Assembly: GCA_034440575.1 (NCBI GenBank)
Contig: JAOTOL010001332.1
Coordinates: 332,501-396,500 of the forward strand
DNA from: Imbricaverruca yamaguchii
Taxonomy: Eukaryota > Arthropoda > Thecostraca > Neoverrucidae
Length of the DNA stretch: 64,000 nt
Direction: 5' to 3'
Shown here: positions 46,373-57,768 of the stretch, one piece after another
Layout: every line of letters starts with the position of its first letter
How positions within the stretch are numbered: position 1 is the first letter of the stretch
The notes under the pieces: model-generated
Seen by the model: only the letters and a program-made list of their open reading frames with translations
Told to the model about the DNA's origin: nothing
Database searches by the model: none
Position numbers and translations under genes: made by a program

Positions 46373-47136
46373 CAGTTTGCCGCCAGGTGTCACGGTGGGA
46401 GGACGTTCCTTGGAGCTCCAGGTTTACAGATAAGTCGTTGCAGAACAGGGCAGTACTCTAGTCTAAGCTGTGGATAGGTGTTTAGCAATTACTTCTCTTA
46501 TTATATTTCATTAGGTTTTATCTTATAAGCATTTTCGTAGCACGCAAACTATACTATATTAACCTAGCGACGCCGCAGGACGCCATCTTGTGCGCCAAAA
46601 GGGAGGCCTCGTGGCTTCGGCGTGTTCTCGACTCTTCGATTTCTGTAGTAGTTTAAGTAGTTTAAGTTTAAGTTTAAGATAGTTTAATTAGTAGTAAGTT
46701 GGGGGTATTCATAAGTGCTGTGTGACTGTTCATTTTTCTGTCTAGCCATAAGTGATATCAAAGGGATATTTATATAGTTGTCTACTTGTGTGGAAGACAA
46801 TTAGATTAGACATCTTGTTTAGTTATTTAATTTATTTAAAATAAAAAAAAACAAAACAAAAAAACAAACAATTGTTAGGTTTGCTAGGTAGTGAATAAGT
46901 TTGTGTCAAATTGGTGTGTAAGTTTAAGATAGATTTTAGGACTAAAATAGTGGGCATAAATTACAGTAGGTATCTTCATATCTAGTGTAATTATACGGGA
47001 TTATAGTGTATTGTAGATACTTATAGGCTATATTACTGTATTACTGTAGATATATTACAGTAGATACTTGTAGGCTTACAAGCTTACAGTAACTAGACTT
47101 AGTGCTAAGAGTAGAAAGAAAAAAACAACAACAAAA

Positions 47137-48013
47137 ATGGAAGGAGACTGTGGGAATTGTAAGTGTGTGGGAATCATTGGGGACTTGAGTAAGAGGTTAG
47201 ATATGTTAACGGGGGGAGGTGGAGCGCTTGAAGTGTTTGGTGGCGGGACCCATCATGGGAGGTGCCAGCCAGGCAACTCGGGTGCCCGAGCGGACGACTG
47301 ATGGGAGTTCGGATGGCTTGGTCCGGGATGGTGGCAGTTGGAAGGTGGCAAGGCGCCATAGCACCCGACTGGCGCTAAGGAAGGTGGACATGGGCGTCCC
47401 AATTAAAAATAGGTTTGATGCACTGGAGGAGAGGGAAGGTAATGATGAGAGGGACGGAGGCGGGGATGACCAGATGGCTGGAGATAGAGATGGAGAGAGA
47501 GAGGTTTTAGTCATAGGGGATTCCAGGGTTCGGTACATGGATAGAACATTTTGTAGCAAGAACCCCAGCAGACGGATGCGTGTTTGCTACCCGGGAGCGC
47601 AGGTGAAAGATGTTAGGGATAGGCTGGAGGGAGTAATGAGGGGAAGTGGAGAGGGTGCAACGGTAATTGTGCAGGTTGGAGTTAACGATGTAGGAAAAAA
47701 TAATACAGAGGAAACAATGAAAGCCTATAGGGCTTTGATAGGTAGTTTAGCAGGAAGTAGGAAAAGAGGAGTGGTGACATCCATCCTCCCTATGGTCCAT
47801 GCAAGCATGGAGTGGTATTCGAGGGCCATTGGGCTCAATACCAGGGTGGCCAACATTTGTAAGGAGCTTGGGGTGCAGTTCTTGGATTTGTGGGGGGAGT
47901 TTTGGGGGAGGACGGAGATGTTTGCTTTAGATGGACTACATCTGAGCAAGAGAGGAGTGGAATTGCTCAGCAATAGGTATGAGGAGGCTCTCAACAGGAA
48001 ACAGGGAAACTAG
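47137..48013 (+). pseudogene. LINE-B ORF1: SGNH esterase, one frame break
   Basis: The first ATG (47137) gives MEGDCGNCKCVGIIGDLSK and then a coiled-coil-like start, but that frame ends at a TGA near 47300. The esterase frame is open from 47219 (no ATG there) to 48013; the switch fits an indel in the G-run at 47210-47218. The esterase shows REVLVIGDSRVRYMDRTF (nucleophile block), VIVQVGVNDVG (Asn block) and LDGLHLSKRGVELL (Asp/His block). The Cys-rich N-terminus differs from the LINE-A start. It overlaps the open ORF2 reading by about 30 bases. Confidence 0.85.
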
Positions 48014-48138
48014 GCAGGACATGGGGGGATGTAGCTGTTAAAGAGAGAAGCATAGCAAGCAATGGAAGGAATAATTTATCATGTTTTTATGTCAATGCCA
48101 GAAGTGTTAGGAACAAAATTGGGGAACTGCATGCATAT

Positions 48139-50858
48139 ATGTTGTCTGAACAGCTAGATTTGGTGTGCATAACAGAAGCATGGGTTAACGAAAGCATGTT
48201 TGGAGACAACTTGCAAGAATTTGAATTGACAGGCTACAACATGCATGCCTATCAAAGAGAGGCAAGGATAGGAGGTGGCATTCTCTTGTATGTTAGGCAA
48301 GTAATGAAATGTCATTCCATAGAGGATGGAGTACATAGTGCAGGAGTAGAATCTTTGTGGTTAGATATAATTCTGAAGAATGGAACAAAATTTAGGATTG
48401 GGGCATTTTATAGACCTCCAGACCAGAATGAAAACACCGACAGGCTGATGCAGGAAGAGATAAGTAGGAGAGTACAGGAGAGAACTATTTTGTTGGGGGA
48501 TTTCAACATAGCAGGATTGGGAAACAAAACAATAGGTGTAAGCAAATCTGAAAGATGTTTCATGGCTTGTTTTGAGGACAATTTCTTCTTTCAAATGATA
48601 CACGAGCCTACAAGGGAAAATAAAATATTAGATCTAGTGCTTACTAATGAGGAAAATTTTGTGCAAAATGTTAATGTAGGAGAGACCTTTGGTAATAGTG
48701 ATCACAACATTATACGCTTCTCATTATATGTTGGAAGGGTAGCAACCAACAGAACATTGATTCCGAATTTTACAAAAGGGAATTACAGTGAGTTCAGGAG
48801 CTTCCTAAGTGAAATTAATTGGGAAGTCATATTGAATGGCTTAGATGCTTATGAAATGTGGACAATGATAAAAGATAAGCTATTTCAGGGTCAGGATAGG
48901 TTCATTCCCAGTAGGCAAATTAGATCAAACAGGGTTAAGCACCCTTCGTGGCTGACTAGGGAAGTTAAGCAATTACTGGACTCAAAGAAACAAGCATTCA
49001 AGAAACTAAAAGATATAAACTCTGGGTTAAACCTAGAATCATATAGAATAGCTAGAAATAAAGTTAGGAGGTGTGTTAGAGCATCTAAAAGACTTGCTGA
49101 AATCAACTTTGCTCGAGAATGTTCAGCAGGTAATGCTAAGAGATTCTTTAGCTTCTATAAATTTAAGGCTAAAAAGTGTAGTGTAGGACCACTGGAGGTA
49201 GATGGGGAAATAGTGGTTGATGATTGCGATATTGTGGAATCCCTAAGCAAGCAATTCTCATCAGTCTTCACTAAAGATAATTCTGGTACAATAGGAACAT
49301 CTGTAGGCCATGCCATGGCAGGTGATATGCTGGAGGATCTTACAATAACTACAGAAGCCGTAGAGAAGCAGTTGCAGAATATAAAACCTAATAAAGCTTC
49401 CGGACCAGATGAAATATATGCTAGGATCTTAGTAGAGTGTGCTAAAGCTTTAGCAACTCCCCTAGGTATCATTTTCAGGCGATCTATGGAGTATTCAGAA
49501 GTACCTGAAGATTGGAGAAATGCAAGTGTAGTACCAATTTTCAAAAAGGGAAATAGGAAGAGTGTAGGAAACTACAGGCCAGTCAGTTTGACCTCATTAG
49601 TTTGCAAAGTACTAGAAAAGCTGGTTAAACAGAATGTTCAGATTCATCTTGATAGGCACAACCTTTTAAGGGATACTCAACATGGATTTCGATCTCAAAG
49701 GTCTTGTTTAACTAACCTATTGGAGTTCATTGAGTATGTTACCAAAGAAGTAGACAATGAAAGCAGGATGGATGTTGTGTACTTGGACTTTAGCAAAGCT
49801 TTTGATAAAGTTCCACATGGAAGGTTAATTCATCAATTACAACAACATGGGATTGTAGGAAAAGTTCTACATTGGATTGAAGCATGGTTGCAGGGAAGGA
49901 AACAAAGGGTAGTATTGAATGGATGTAAATCTGGTTGGAAAGATGTTCTGAGTGGAGTGCCACAGGGCTCTGTTCTAGGGCCCCTCCTCTTTATCATCTT
50001 TGTGAACAACATTGAAGTAGGGCTGAGGAATAGAGTGTTCAAATTTGCTGATGACATCAAGCTGGTAGGAGTGGCTAACAGCAGAGATCAATCTAGTAAT
50101 ATTCAACTAGATTTGGACGACCTAAAAGAGTGGGCTGATCAATGGCAGATGACTTTCAACTATGATAAGTGTAAGGTTATGCATATAGGGTCTGCAGGCG
50201 AGACATTCAGTTATAAAATGGGAGGGAGGGAACTGGATGTTATTGAAGAGGAAAGGGACTTAGGTGTGTTGGTCTCAAAAAGACCTTAAAGCAGAAAAAA
50301 CAATGTATCTCAGCTAGAAATAGGGCACTCAGAATGCTGGGACTCATTAATAGAAGTGTAAAATATAAGAGCAGGGAAGTCATGAAAAAGCTGTACTTAG
50401 CATATGTGCGGCCCCACTTGGAGTACTCTGTACAAGCATGGAGCCCCTACCTAGAAAAGGATATAGATATGTTAGAAAGAGTCCAGCGCAAAGCCACTAG
50501 ACTCGTCAGTGGATTAAGTAACTTAGAATATGGAGAAAGGCTTAATGCATTAGATATGTACTCACTCAAGTATAGGAGATTAAGGGGAGACATGATTGAA
50601 ATGTACAAAATTGTTAGAGGGCTAGATCAGGTCAATTTGAATGATGCTCTGCAGTTTAGAGTATCCCATAGGGGTCATCAATTCAGGTTAGACAAAATGA
50701 GGTGCAGGACAGTTAAACGACAACAGGTCTTCAGTCAAAGGGTTGTTGACCAATGGAATAGGCTGCCTGCTGATGCAGTGGGGAGTCCCTCATTGAATGT
50801 CTTTAAAAGTAGGGTGGATAATTTTTTTAGACAGGAAAATGTTGTTTTTGAATTCTAA
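48139..50858 (+). pseudogene. LINE-B ORF2: endonuclease/reverse transcriptase with a single frameshift
   Basis: From ATG 48139: endonuclease motifs CITEAWV (residues 10-16), IGAFYRPP (87-94), LLGDFN (118-123) and SDHNIIRF (187-194); then RT motifs NYRPVSLTSLVCKVLEKL, YLDFSKAFDKVPHGR (548 on), GVPQGSVLGPLLF (606 on) and catalytic FADDIK (636-641). The frame stops at 50289 (LVSKRP) because of one extra A in the run at 50275-50279; the next frame continues at once as a C-terminal domain (YVRPHLEYSVQAWSP, DQWNRLPADAVGSPSLNVFK) to 50858. The reading is also open upstream to 47983 without an ATG and there contains FYVNARSVRNKIGELHAY, the true endonuclease start, so translation may begin by re-initiation after ORF1. 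Confidence 0.93.
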
Positions 50859-51121
50859 CTTGTGATGCATGGGATATTGAGTATTTTCACTAGCTATATA
50901 GGGTATAACATTATGCTAGTATTATGTTGTACTATATGGGGTGTACCTAGCAGTGGATTTGGCAACTTCCTTTGCGATGTCATGCTGATGAGATTGGCTG
51001 TGGTGGCACAGGTGGAGGGATTGCATGGGTTTGGAATTGATAGGTGTGAACATGTACTTTCTAATATCTTCTAGACAGGCTTGACCCAGATGGGCCCTTG
51101 TGGCCCTTATTAAGCCTTAAC
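50859..51121 (+). other. LINE-B 3' UTR
   Basis: The non-coding 3' end finishes with GGGCCCTTGTGGCCCTTATT. LINE-A and LINE-C have the related GAGCCACAAGGNCCCTTCATG on the plus strand at 11938 and 62375. This shared 3' block is the likely RT recognition region. Confidence 0.7.
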
Positions 51122-51308
51122 ACTTTATGACTTTATGACTTTATGACTTTAAGACCCCGGTTGTAGTGTTCAGCACCTCCTCTATGCCAGAACTTTAGAG
51201 CGTGGGACTTTTAACTTTTGTAGAATGCTACAGCATGTCAATCTAGCAATCTTTCCTCCACCATTAAACAACGTTTCTCATTACAATCTTACCAAACCCT
51301 TCCTATGT

Positions 51309-51331
51309 GAATATATATATATATATATATA

Positions 51332-51386
<55 letters not shown>
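51309..51386. repeat. (TA)n microsatellite
   Basis: About 75 bases of TA with one TTTTTA interruption, 150 bases after LINE-B. Confidence 0.95.
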
Positions 51387-51388
<2 letters not shown>

Positions 51389-51839
51389 CATGGGAATCAT
51401 ATACCTGTAGGCAACAACACATTGAAAATGTTGGGCACTAATTCAAGGGCATTCGCAATGATGCATGCAGGAAATCGGCTGCGCATATACCCCCAGATCA
51501 CACAATAGCTGCATCCGTGCTGGTATGAATAGTCGCATATTTTCTGTGCTCAATTCTCACCACAGTCTGGAGCGATATCATCTCGGAAGGTCGCGTGTCG
51601 CATACGATCACACGTGGACAAGGAATCCAATACAAAGCCGGGGCACTGGCAGGAGACAATGAAGCGAATCACCGAAGTAATTCGCACCGACTGTTACAGT
51701 GGGTGACACTGCGTGAACTGCGCGATCCTGGTCTGATACAAAAGTCGAAAAAGCTGTCTCGCTCAACGCCACACCATGCACACACACTCCAACCGTCTCT
51801 CTAGTACAGAGGGGCGTGACGTGGGCCCCAGCAATCCCC

Positions 51840-52130
51840 GCACGTAGTCCCCGAGCAGAACTTAGTCTCCCATGCACAGTCCCCGCGAAGCACTTAGTTC
51901 CCGGCACGTAGTCCGCAAGTAGCCGTAGTCACCAGGTAGTCGGCACGTAGTCTCCACGTAGCCGGTACACAACCCCAGAGAAACAAGTAGTCACAGACAC
52001 ATAGTCCTCAAGTAGCCGGAACGTAGTCACCACGTAGCCAGCACACAGTCCCCGAGAAGTACGTAGTCCCCGATAAACACGTAGTCCCGGACACGTAGCC
52101 TCCACGTAGCCGGCACGTAGCCGCCGAGAG
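51840..52130. repeat. CACGTAGTCCCCG-type minisatellite
   Basis: Irregular units built on CACGTAGTCCCCGA, CACGTAGCCGGCA and AAGTAGTCAC, 12-25 bases long, lead directly into the 20-bp array. Confidence 0.82.
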
Positions 52131-52745
52131 CGAGCCCTGCCGGCGCACAGTGCCGACTGCCAGCACCTGACGGCTGTCTCGGCGCCACGTGCCGGCACGT
52201 GGCCGCCGAGAGCGAGCCCTGCCGGCGCGCAGTGCCGACTGCCGGCGCGCAGTGCCGACTGCCAGCGAGCCCTGCCGGCGCGCAGTGCCGACTGCCGGCG
52301 CGCAGTGCCGACTGCCGGCGCGCAGTGCCGACTGCCGGCGCGCATGCCGACTGCCGGCGCGCAGTGCCGACTGCCGGCGCGCAGTGCCGACTGCCGGCGC
52401 GCAGTGCCGACTGCCAGCGAGCCCTGCCGGCGCGCAGTGCCGACTGCCGGCGCGCAGTGCCGACTGCCGGCGCGCAGTGCCGACTGCCGGCGCGCAGTGC
52501 CGACTGCCAGCGAGCCCTGCCGGCGCGCAGTGCCGACTGCCGGCGCGCAGTGCCGACTGCCGGCGCGCAGTGCCGACTGCCGGCGCGCAGTGCCGACTGC
52601 CAGCGAGCCCTGCCGGCGCGCAGTGCCGACTGCCGGCGCGCAGTGCCGACTGCCGGCGCGCAGTGCCGACTGCCAGCGAGCCCTGCCGGCGCGCAGTGCC
52701 GACTGCCGGCGCGCAGTGCCGACTGCCAGCACCTGACGGCTGTCT
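52131..52745. repeat. 20-bp minisatellite with higher-order structure
   Basis: The 20-bp unit is GCGCGCAGTGCCGACTGCCG. A 13-bp insert with AGCGAGCCCT punctuates it at 52261, 52413, 52506, 52599 and 52672, giving blocks of 7, 4, 4 and 3 units (spacings about 152, 93, 93, 73). Both ends share AGCACCTGACGGCTGTCTCGG (52160 and 52730), as if the array arose inside a duplicated unit. Frames are open in five or more phases and are artefacts. Confidence 0.93.
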
Positions 52746-52994
52746 CGGCGCCACGTGCGCCAGCCAGACCCGCGTGTGACGCAGACGGTCGCCACGAGCT
52801 GCCACGTGCGTCTGGTACACACTCGTGCGCCGCTCCGGCCGGTATAGTACACACGTCTGTGGCCGCGTCGGACGCGCCGGAACGCAGGCTGGTGGTCGGC
52901 GAGTACACGGGCACGTGCACGACGGCTGCTCACTGATGGACAGAGCATGTGTTGCCGACTGAGCGATGGTTAGCAGAGACCCACGCTCTTATCG
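52746..52994. other. Spacer between minisatellites
   Basis: GC-rich unique sequence with no recognised gene. Confidence 0.4.
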
Positions 52995-53271
52995 GCGGCC
53001 ACACGCCGGCGGTAGGCGGCTACACGCTGGCGGTAGGCGTATAAACACTGGCGGTAGGCGGCTACACGCTGGCGGCAGGCGGCTACACGCTGGTGGCAGG
53101 CGGCTACACGCTGGCGGTAGGCGTATAAACACTGGCGGTAGGCGGCTACACGCTGGCGGCAGGCGGCTACACGCTGGCGGCAGGCGGCTACACGCTGGTG
53201 GCAGGCGGCTACACGCTGGTGGCAGGCGGCTACACGCTGGTGGTAGGCGGCTACACGCTGGTGGCGGGCGA
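52995..53271. repeat. 21-bp minisatellite overlapping the 3' end of the membrane-protein CDS
   Basis: About 13 units of GGCGGCTACACGCTGGCGGCA with a variant GGCGTATAAACACTGGCGGTA at 53036 and 53120. The unit nearest the gene supplies its last codons and stop: on the minus strand CCACCAGCGTGTAG ends the protein. Confidence 0.92.
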
Positions 53272-54027
53272 CTCAGCGGTGCGTCGGCCGCGACGCGGCG
53301 GGTCGAGCACGACGCGCACGTCGCGCGGCTCGGCGGGACTGAGCAGCGCCGCTTGCGAGTCGCCCGAGCTGTCCTTGCCGATGCCGGCGGCGGCGACGGC
53401 GCCGATGGGCGAGGCGGTCGCCGCGTCGGCCGTCTCCTCCGGTACGGTCGACAGCGCCGCCTCAACGTCCAGGCTGGCCGCGCGGCTGCCGGTCGGGCTG
53501 CGCGGGCTGCGTGGGCTGCGTGGGCTGCGCGGGCTGCGCGGGCTGCGTGAGGGCCGGCGCGCGCAGCGGCGGTGCACGTCGGGCGTGGGGCTGGAGTCGC
53601 CGTCGCGCACCAGGCGGCTACCGCTCTTGGAGCGCGCCAGCCGGCCCGACACGTACTTCTCGAGCGAGTCGTCCTCGCGCTTGGTGAGCATGCGGTTGAC
53701 TAGCGTCAGCACGCCGCCGAGCACGATGAAGAAGGTGCCGGTGCCGACCAGGTCGTACGCCTCGGCCGTCTGTACCTGGCCGGGCACCATGGCCGTGATC
53801 ACCATCAGGAAGCCGATGAAGAGCAACACCAGGCCGATGTGGAACAGCGTGATGCCGAACAGGATGCTGCGCGACCTGCCCGGCGGCCTCCGCTCGTCGC
53901 CCGGGTAGCCGTCGACGGAGGCGGGCGTGGCGATGCTCTCCAGCGAGGAGTTGGTGAGGCGGCGCTTGCGCTCCTCGCACCGGCTGCGCTGGCGGCGCAG
54001 CGCCACCGCCGCTTGCACGCCGCGCAT
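53251..54027 (-). CDS. Two-transmembrane protein, last exon or single-exon gene
   Basis: The frame encodes 258 residues. Residues 1-53 are basic and Ser/Pro-rich; TM1 is about 54-81 (LFGITLFHIGLVLLFIGFLM); a short loop follows; TM2 is about 93-112 (GTGTFFIVLGGVLTLVNRML); then TKREDDSLEKYVSGRLARSK and a long tail with six SPR repeats near residues 160-180. Codon use is strongly GC3-biased and the hydrophobic pattern is clean, unlike nearby repeat frames. ATG 54027 is the first in frame after a stop near 54064; alternatively CTGTCCTGTACTACAG at 54046-54031 is a splice acceptor and this is a terminal exon. The protein probably sits in a cellular membrane, both ends on the same side. I do not recognise the family. 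The stop codon lies inside a minisatellite. Confidence 0.7.
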   Translation of the reverse strand: MRGVQAAVALRRQRSRCEERKRRLTNSSLESIATPASVDGYPGDERRPPGRSRSILFGITLFHIGLVLLFIGFLMVITAMVPGQVQTAEAYDLVGTGTFFIVLGGVLTLVNRMLTKREDDSLEKYVSGRLARSKSGSRLVRDGDSSPTPDVHRRCARRPSRSPRSPRSPRSPRSPRSPTGSRAASLDVEAALSTVPEETADAATASPIGAVAAAGIGKDSSGDSQAALLSPAEPRDVRVVLDPPRRGRRTAESPATSV

Positions 54028-54663
54028 CCTGTAGTACAGGACAGCGTCAAGCGCCGAGGGCCAACACGATCAACGGGTCAACGGGTCAACGGGTCAACGG
54101 GTTCTGCGAAGGGCAGCAGAGTCTGGTCATCGCCTCACCAGACGATGGCCGACCTGATGTGAATGCCGCGTTCTACTCGGCCCGCTTCGTTGGCACCGGT
54201 TGTGAACGGTGTGAAGACAGCTACGGGAGAGCAGGATTGAAGGCTGGTCAGGATAATCACACTTTCAGATCAGTGCATACCGCGTGCGCCTGAAATTATC
54301 ATGAATTGTTGTTCTTTGAACGGTCAACATTGTCTTCGTATGCATATGGCATGTGCACCCAAAACGTGTCCTAGGAAGGGAAAGTATTTGCATTCAGCTA
54401 CTTCTTGCATTTTGTTATTTTCTGGCTTTCCTTGACCAGGGAGAGAGCGAGGGAGAGAGCGCGCTGCTGCCGCTGCCACACTCGTTCGGAGCACTCCGCC
54501 GCTGCTACACCCCATCGGGGTGCTCCTGCTACCACCACTCCATCAAAATCGGCCCAATGCATGCACAAACCTAACGCCGACGGCGACAACTCACACCATC
54601 ACTCCATCTCTAGTTCACTGCCGCTCGGCTAGGACTCTGCTCGACTCGCTTCTGCCGGGCCCC
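54028..54663. other. No gene identified upstream of the membrane-protein exon
   Basis: Contains a short CAACGGGT decamer repeat (54070-54100). Possible upstream exons or the promoter of the two-TM gene were looked for and not recognised. Confidence 0.4.
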
Positions 54664-54759
54664 ATCAGATCAGATCAGATCAGATCAGATCAGATCAGAT
54701 CAGATCAGATCAGATCAGATCAGATCAGATCAGATCAGATCAGATCAGATCAGATCAGA
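54664..54759. repeat. (ATCAG)n pentamer microsatellite, about 19 units
   Basis: A perfect run of ATCAG, equivalent to GATCA, contains a GATC site in every unit. Confidence 0.98.
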
Positions 54760-57636
54760 CCAGGCCCGACTCGACTCGATGCGGTGCGGCCAGACCGTGT
54801 TGGAGCCGGTCGAGTTCACGTGCGCCCTGCCTCGGTGTGCGTCGCCAGGTGATGGCCTGTTGATCGTTCAATCAGCAGGGGCGGTCGGCCCATGTAAGGC
54901 GCTAAGGCAGTGCCTCACCTGAGTAGAGCTGAGAAGTTTTGTTGCATGCTATTTTCATAAAATGATGCTCTCATCCACTGGAAAACATCAAACTTGAAGA
55001 ACAAAACTTGAAACAAATATGCATTGGTGACTCATTATGGTGAAAATTGAAGTTCATTTACATTCACATCATTTGCATCTTAGCTTCCAAACAGCTCTAT
55101 CACCGGTCTGTAGAGGGTAGCCTCTCGCACATTTCGCCATATAGTGAGTTTTCGTTTCATAACAAGCGCAGGGTAGGCCGGGTCCCTCCAATATCGTTTG
55201 GCAATCGGTGACGTCACATGGGCTGGACAATTGCCCAGTCCCGTAGGCGCTCCAGCCAAACTTCCGTGTTTTCCACACAACATTTGCGATCTTAAATACC
55301 ATCGAATGCGAAAAATCGGGTTCATTTGAAAGCTTGAAGAATCTTGTCCACGGATTTGCGCCGTATTTTCCCTCATACTAGGATTTTTCGCTTGGACCCA
55401 CGCTGACTGCATTAATGTCACGCGCTGCAGGAATCGCGTGGTGCCACGGGTAGTAGCAGTATGATGAAACAGGCCAACTGAAGATCACGGTCGGGAAGGA
55501 GGGGTGGGAGGGAGCAAGTAAGAGATAACTGTTGCAACATAATTCCTCCCCACTCTATGCAGGGGCAAAGGTAGGGGTACTGGGGACATGTGCCACCATG
55601 GGAAGGTGGAACCCATCCGGCCAGGAAAAGGCGCCAACATTATATTTAGGCCACCGGCGGATGTACCTATACTGGTTGGAATATACTGGTACCTATACTG
55701 GTTGGAATAATAATACAGATACGGAGCCTGCAGCTGGTTTTCAGGATTGGTTTCCATTTTTCATTCATATACGTCTAGACCAGGTGTGTTCTTTTTGTCT
55801 ATTTTTGAAGGGCAAGTGCCTCTCAATTTTGGCCCTGTCCACTAATAATCTGGACTTTTAACATGAGGTACCATTGAGCATGCACTTCATCGATGTGGGA
55901 CTTCCCATTAACTTAATGCATTTTTTTCACATAAATAATCAATAATAATAGCAACAACAATAATAATAAGTATGTATATATACAATATAATAATGATAAT
56001 ATATACAAGATGTGTGCGTTTGTATGCCAGCCATTTCTGGTTATGAAATGGACATATATGAAAACCTCAATGGTGTATGAATATATGATTTTATTTCCTG
56101 CCATTTTATATTTGAAACCTTCCCGGCAATTTCGAAAGCATTTGAACAAAAGGGATAGGGTTGAAATCCATTGACTTCGAAACGATGGTGATAGGTTTGG
56201 CACCTTGCGACGCCAAATTAAGTTGTTGATACTCATCTTACCATAAAATAGTAGTGGGTACTTATTATATAGAATACTAAAATACTGGTCGAAATCCGGC
56301 AATTTTTCTGCCTCACCTCATTTGGGTGCCACGGACCGCTCCTGCCAATCACCGCCATTCACTTTCTGAAGTGGCTCTTCATCGGTCAGCCCAGGCCGCC
56401 CGACCCCCCCCCACCCCCTCCGCAAGATAGGACGGGACGGCGATGTCGACGTTGGCAGCCAGAAACCGACACACCAGCGATTTGTTCGTCCGTTTTCATG
56501 CCGCGACGACTGCGGAAGTACGTCCGCGGAGGAGAACGGCGGAAACATGCTCGCGTCGCATGCTTCCAACGCTTAGTCTATTTTCCTCGATGCTCGCCAC
56601 TTGCTGATCTTGCATGTTGTTGGTTGATTGCTGCCGACGCTCGCACCTCGTAGCGGTGCATTCAGGGCGGTTGCAAGTGGTGGGGGAGTTTGCTTGGAGC
56701 ATGTGTTCCTCTCACGAAAAGTAGCGTCCCTCTAGCTGGGAAAAGGCTCCCCTAGAAAAAAAGCTAGAGTACGCCCCCAGCCGCGCTCAACGGATTTTTT
56801 TTCAGCAAAGGGTGCCCCCTATTGGAGGAAAAGGCGCCCGTGCAGTGTGCTCGAATGCACCCCACGCCTTCTCAACAAACGCTCGCCGAAGACGCACCTG
56901 CAGAGACTTCCACAGTGGAGCCCCTCCGGACGCGTGGTCAAATAGAAACTTCTGGAACCGCTGGCCGCATTTACGTTTTGGCGTTCCGGCAGAACCACAT
57001 GTCTGCGACACTCCGAGTGGACTTAGGCTGTCGAATACGACATGGCCCCAAGAACAGCCTGACAATTCAAGCCGTTCAGGGACACCACCAGCAGGACGAC
57101 ACAGCTCGATTAAATTCCAGCTATTGTTGAGACCAGTAATTTTCATCCACGCTCAGATGTAATTGGCGTGCTGCACAGTTTCTAATTGGGAGGCTGTGCG
57201 AACGCGAGGATTGGTTCTGGGAAATTGGCCCAGTGTTCCATGGGGCGTACATGATCCATGAGTAGTCCGAGATGGACGGCCCTGACTCTTGATTTAGTTT
57301 TGGGAAGTTGGCATGAGGACGGACGATAAGACGTTAAACTTCCGGATCTAAGTAATGCCATTTCGACAATTCGGGCATAGTGCATTCAGGCGTGGGATAC
57401 ATACTCCACGTACGCCATGCGGCCGCGATGGGAGACGATTGGAAATTAGGCTCATTCAGTCGAAATTGGCTCAACTATTTTGTCGATATCGGACTCATCC
57501 GCCGAATATGGTGTGAATACTTCGCACTTAGCGTGTCGTGCCGAACTGCTGAATCGGCATTTGTGCCACGCGGTGCCATGGTTTGCTCGCCTTCCCGCTG
57601 AATGTTTGCCGCGTCCAACCCAGCGCAACGGATGGC
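54760..57636. other. No gene identified
   Basis: ACCTATACTGGTTGGAATA is directly duplicated at 55666-55710, and (AAT)n-like wording occurs at 55930-55990. 56715-56870 has AGCGTCCCTC and AAAGGCGCC words seen also near 33825 and 59700, suggesting a weak dispersed family. Confidence 0.4.
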
Positions 57637-57768
57637 CGAGGAACAGCGCCCGACACCGGGGCACGTAGGTCACGTGGTGTCGAGGAACACCGCCCGACAC
57701 CGGGGCACGTAGGTCACGTGGTGTCGAGGAACACCGCCCGACACCGGGGCACGTAGGTCACGTGGTGT
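57637..57768. repeat. 44-bp tandem repeat, three near-identical units
   Basis: Units at 57637, 57681 and 57725 run CGAGGAACACCGCCCGACAC then CGGGGCACGTAGGTCACGTG and GTGT. Each contains a CACGTG E-box palindrome. Only one base differs between units, so the expansion is recent. Confidence 0.95.

Larger units (their letters stand above)
46373..51152 (+). mobile_element. LINE-B, CR1-like non-LTR retrotransposon, full length, nearly intact
   Basis: It starts CAGTTTGCCGCCAGGTGTCA, as LINE-A does, followed by one 5' unit (GGAGCTCCAGG to GCCATCTTGTGCGCC), a leader with AT-rich stretches and an A-rich run (46842-46870), ORF1 (from 47137), ORF2 (to 50858), a 3' UTR of about 260 bases and an ACTTTATG octamer tail (51122-51152). 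LINE-A and LINE-B differ widely in protein sequence but share architecture, so they are subfamilies. No clear target duplication is seen, as is common for CR1. Confidence 0.95.

Noticed and set aside
47725..50060. Minus-strand open frames inside LINE-B
   Set aside because: They are antisense shadows of ORF1 and ORF2.
52008..52948. Five overlapping frames of 140-340 residues rich in RQSALRAGSRH or CRRAVPTAGA repeats
   Set aside because: The period is 20 bp, so every phase repeats; this is minisatellite DNA without stops, with no domain.
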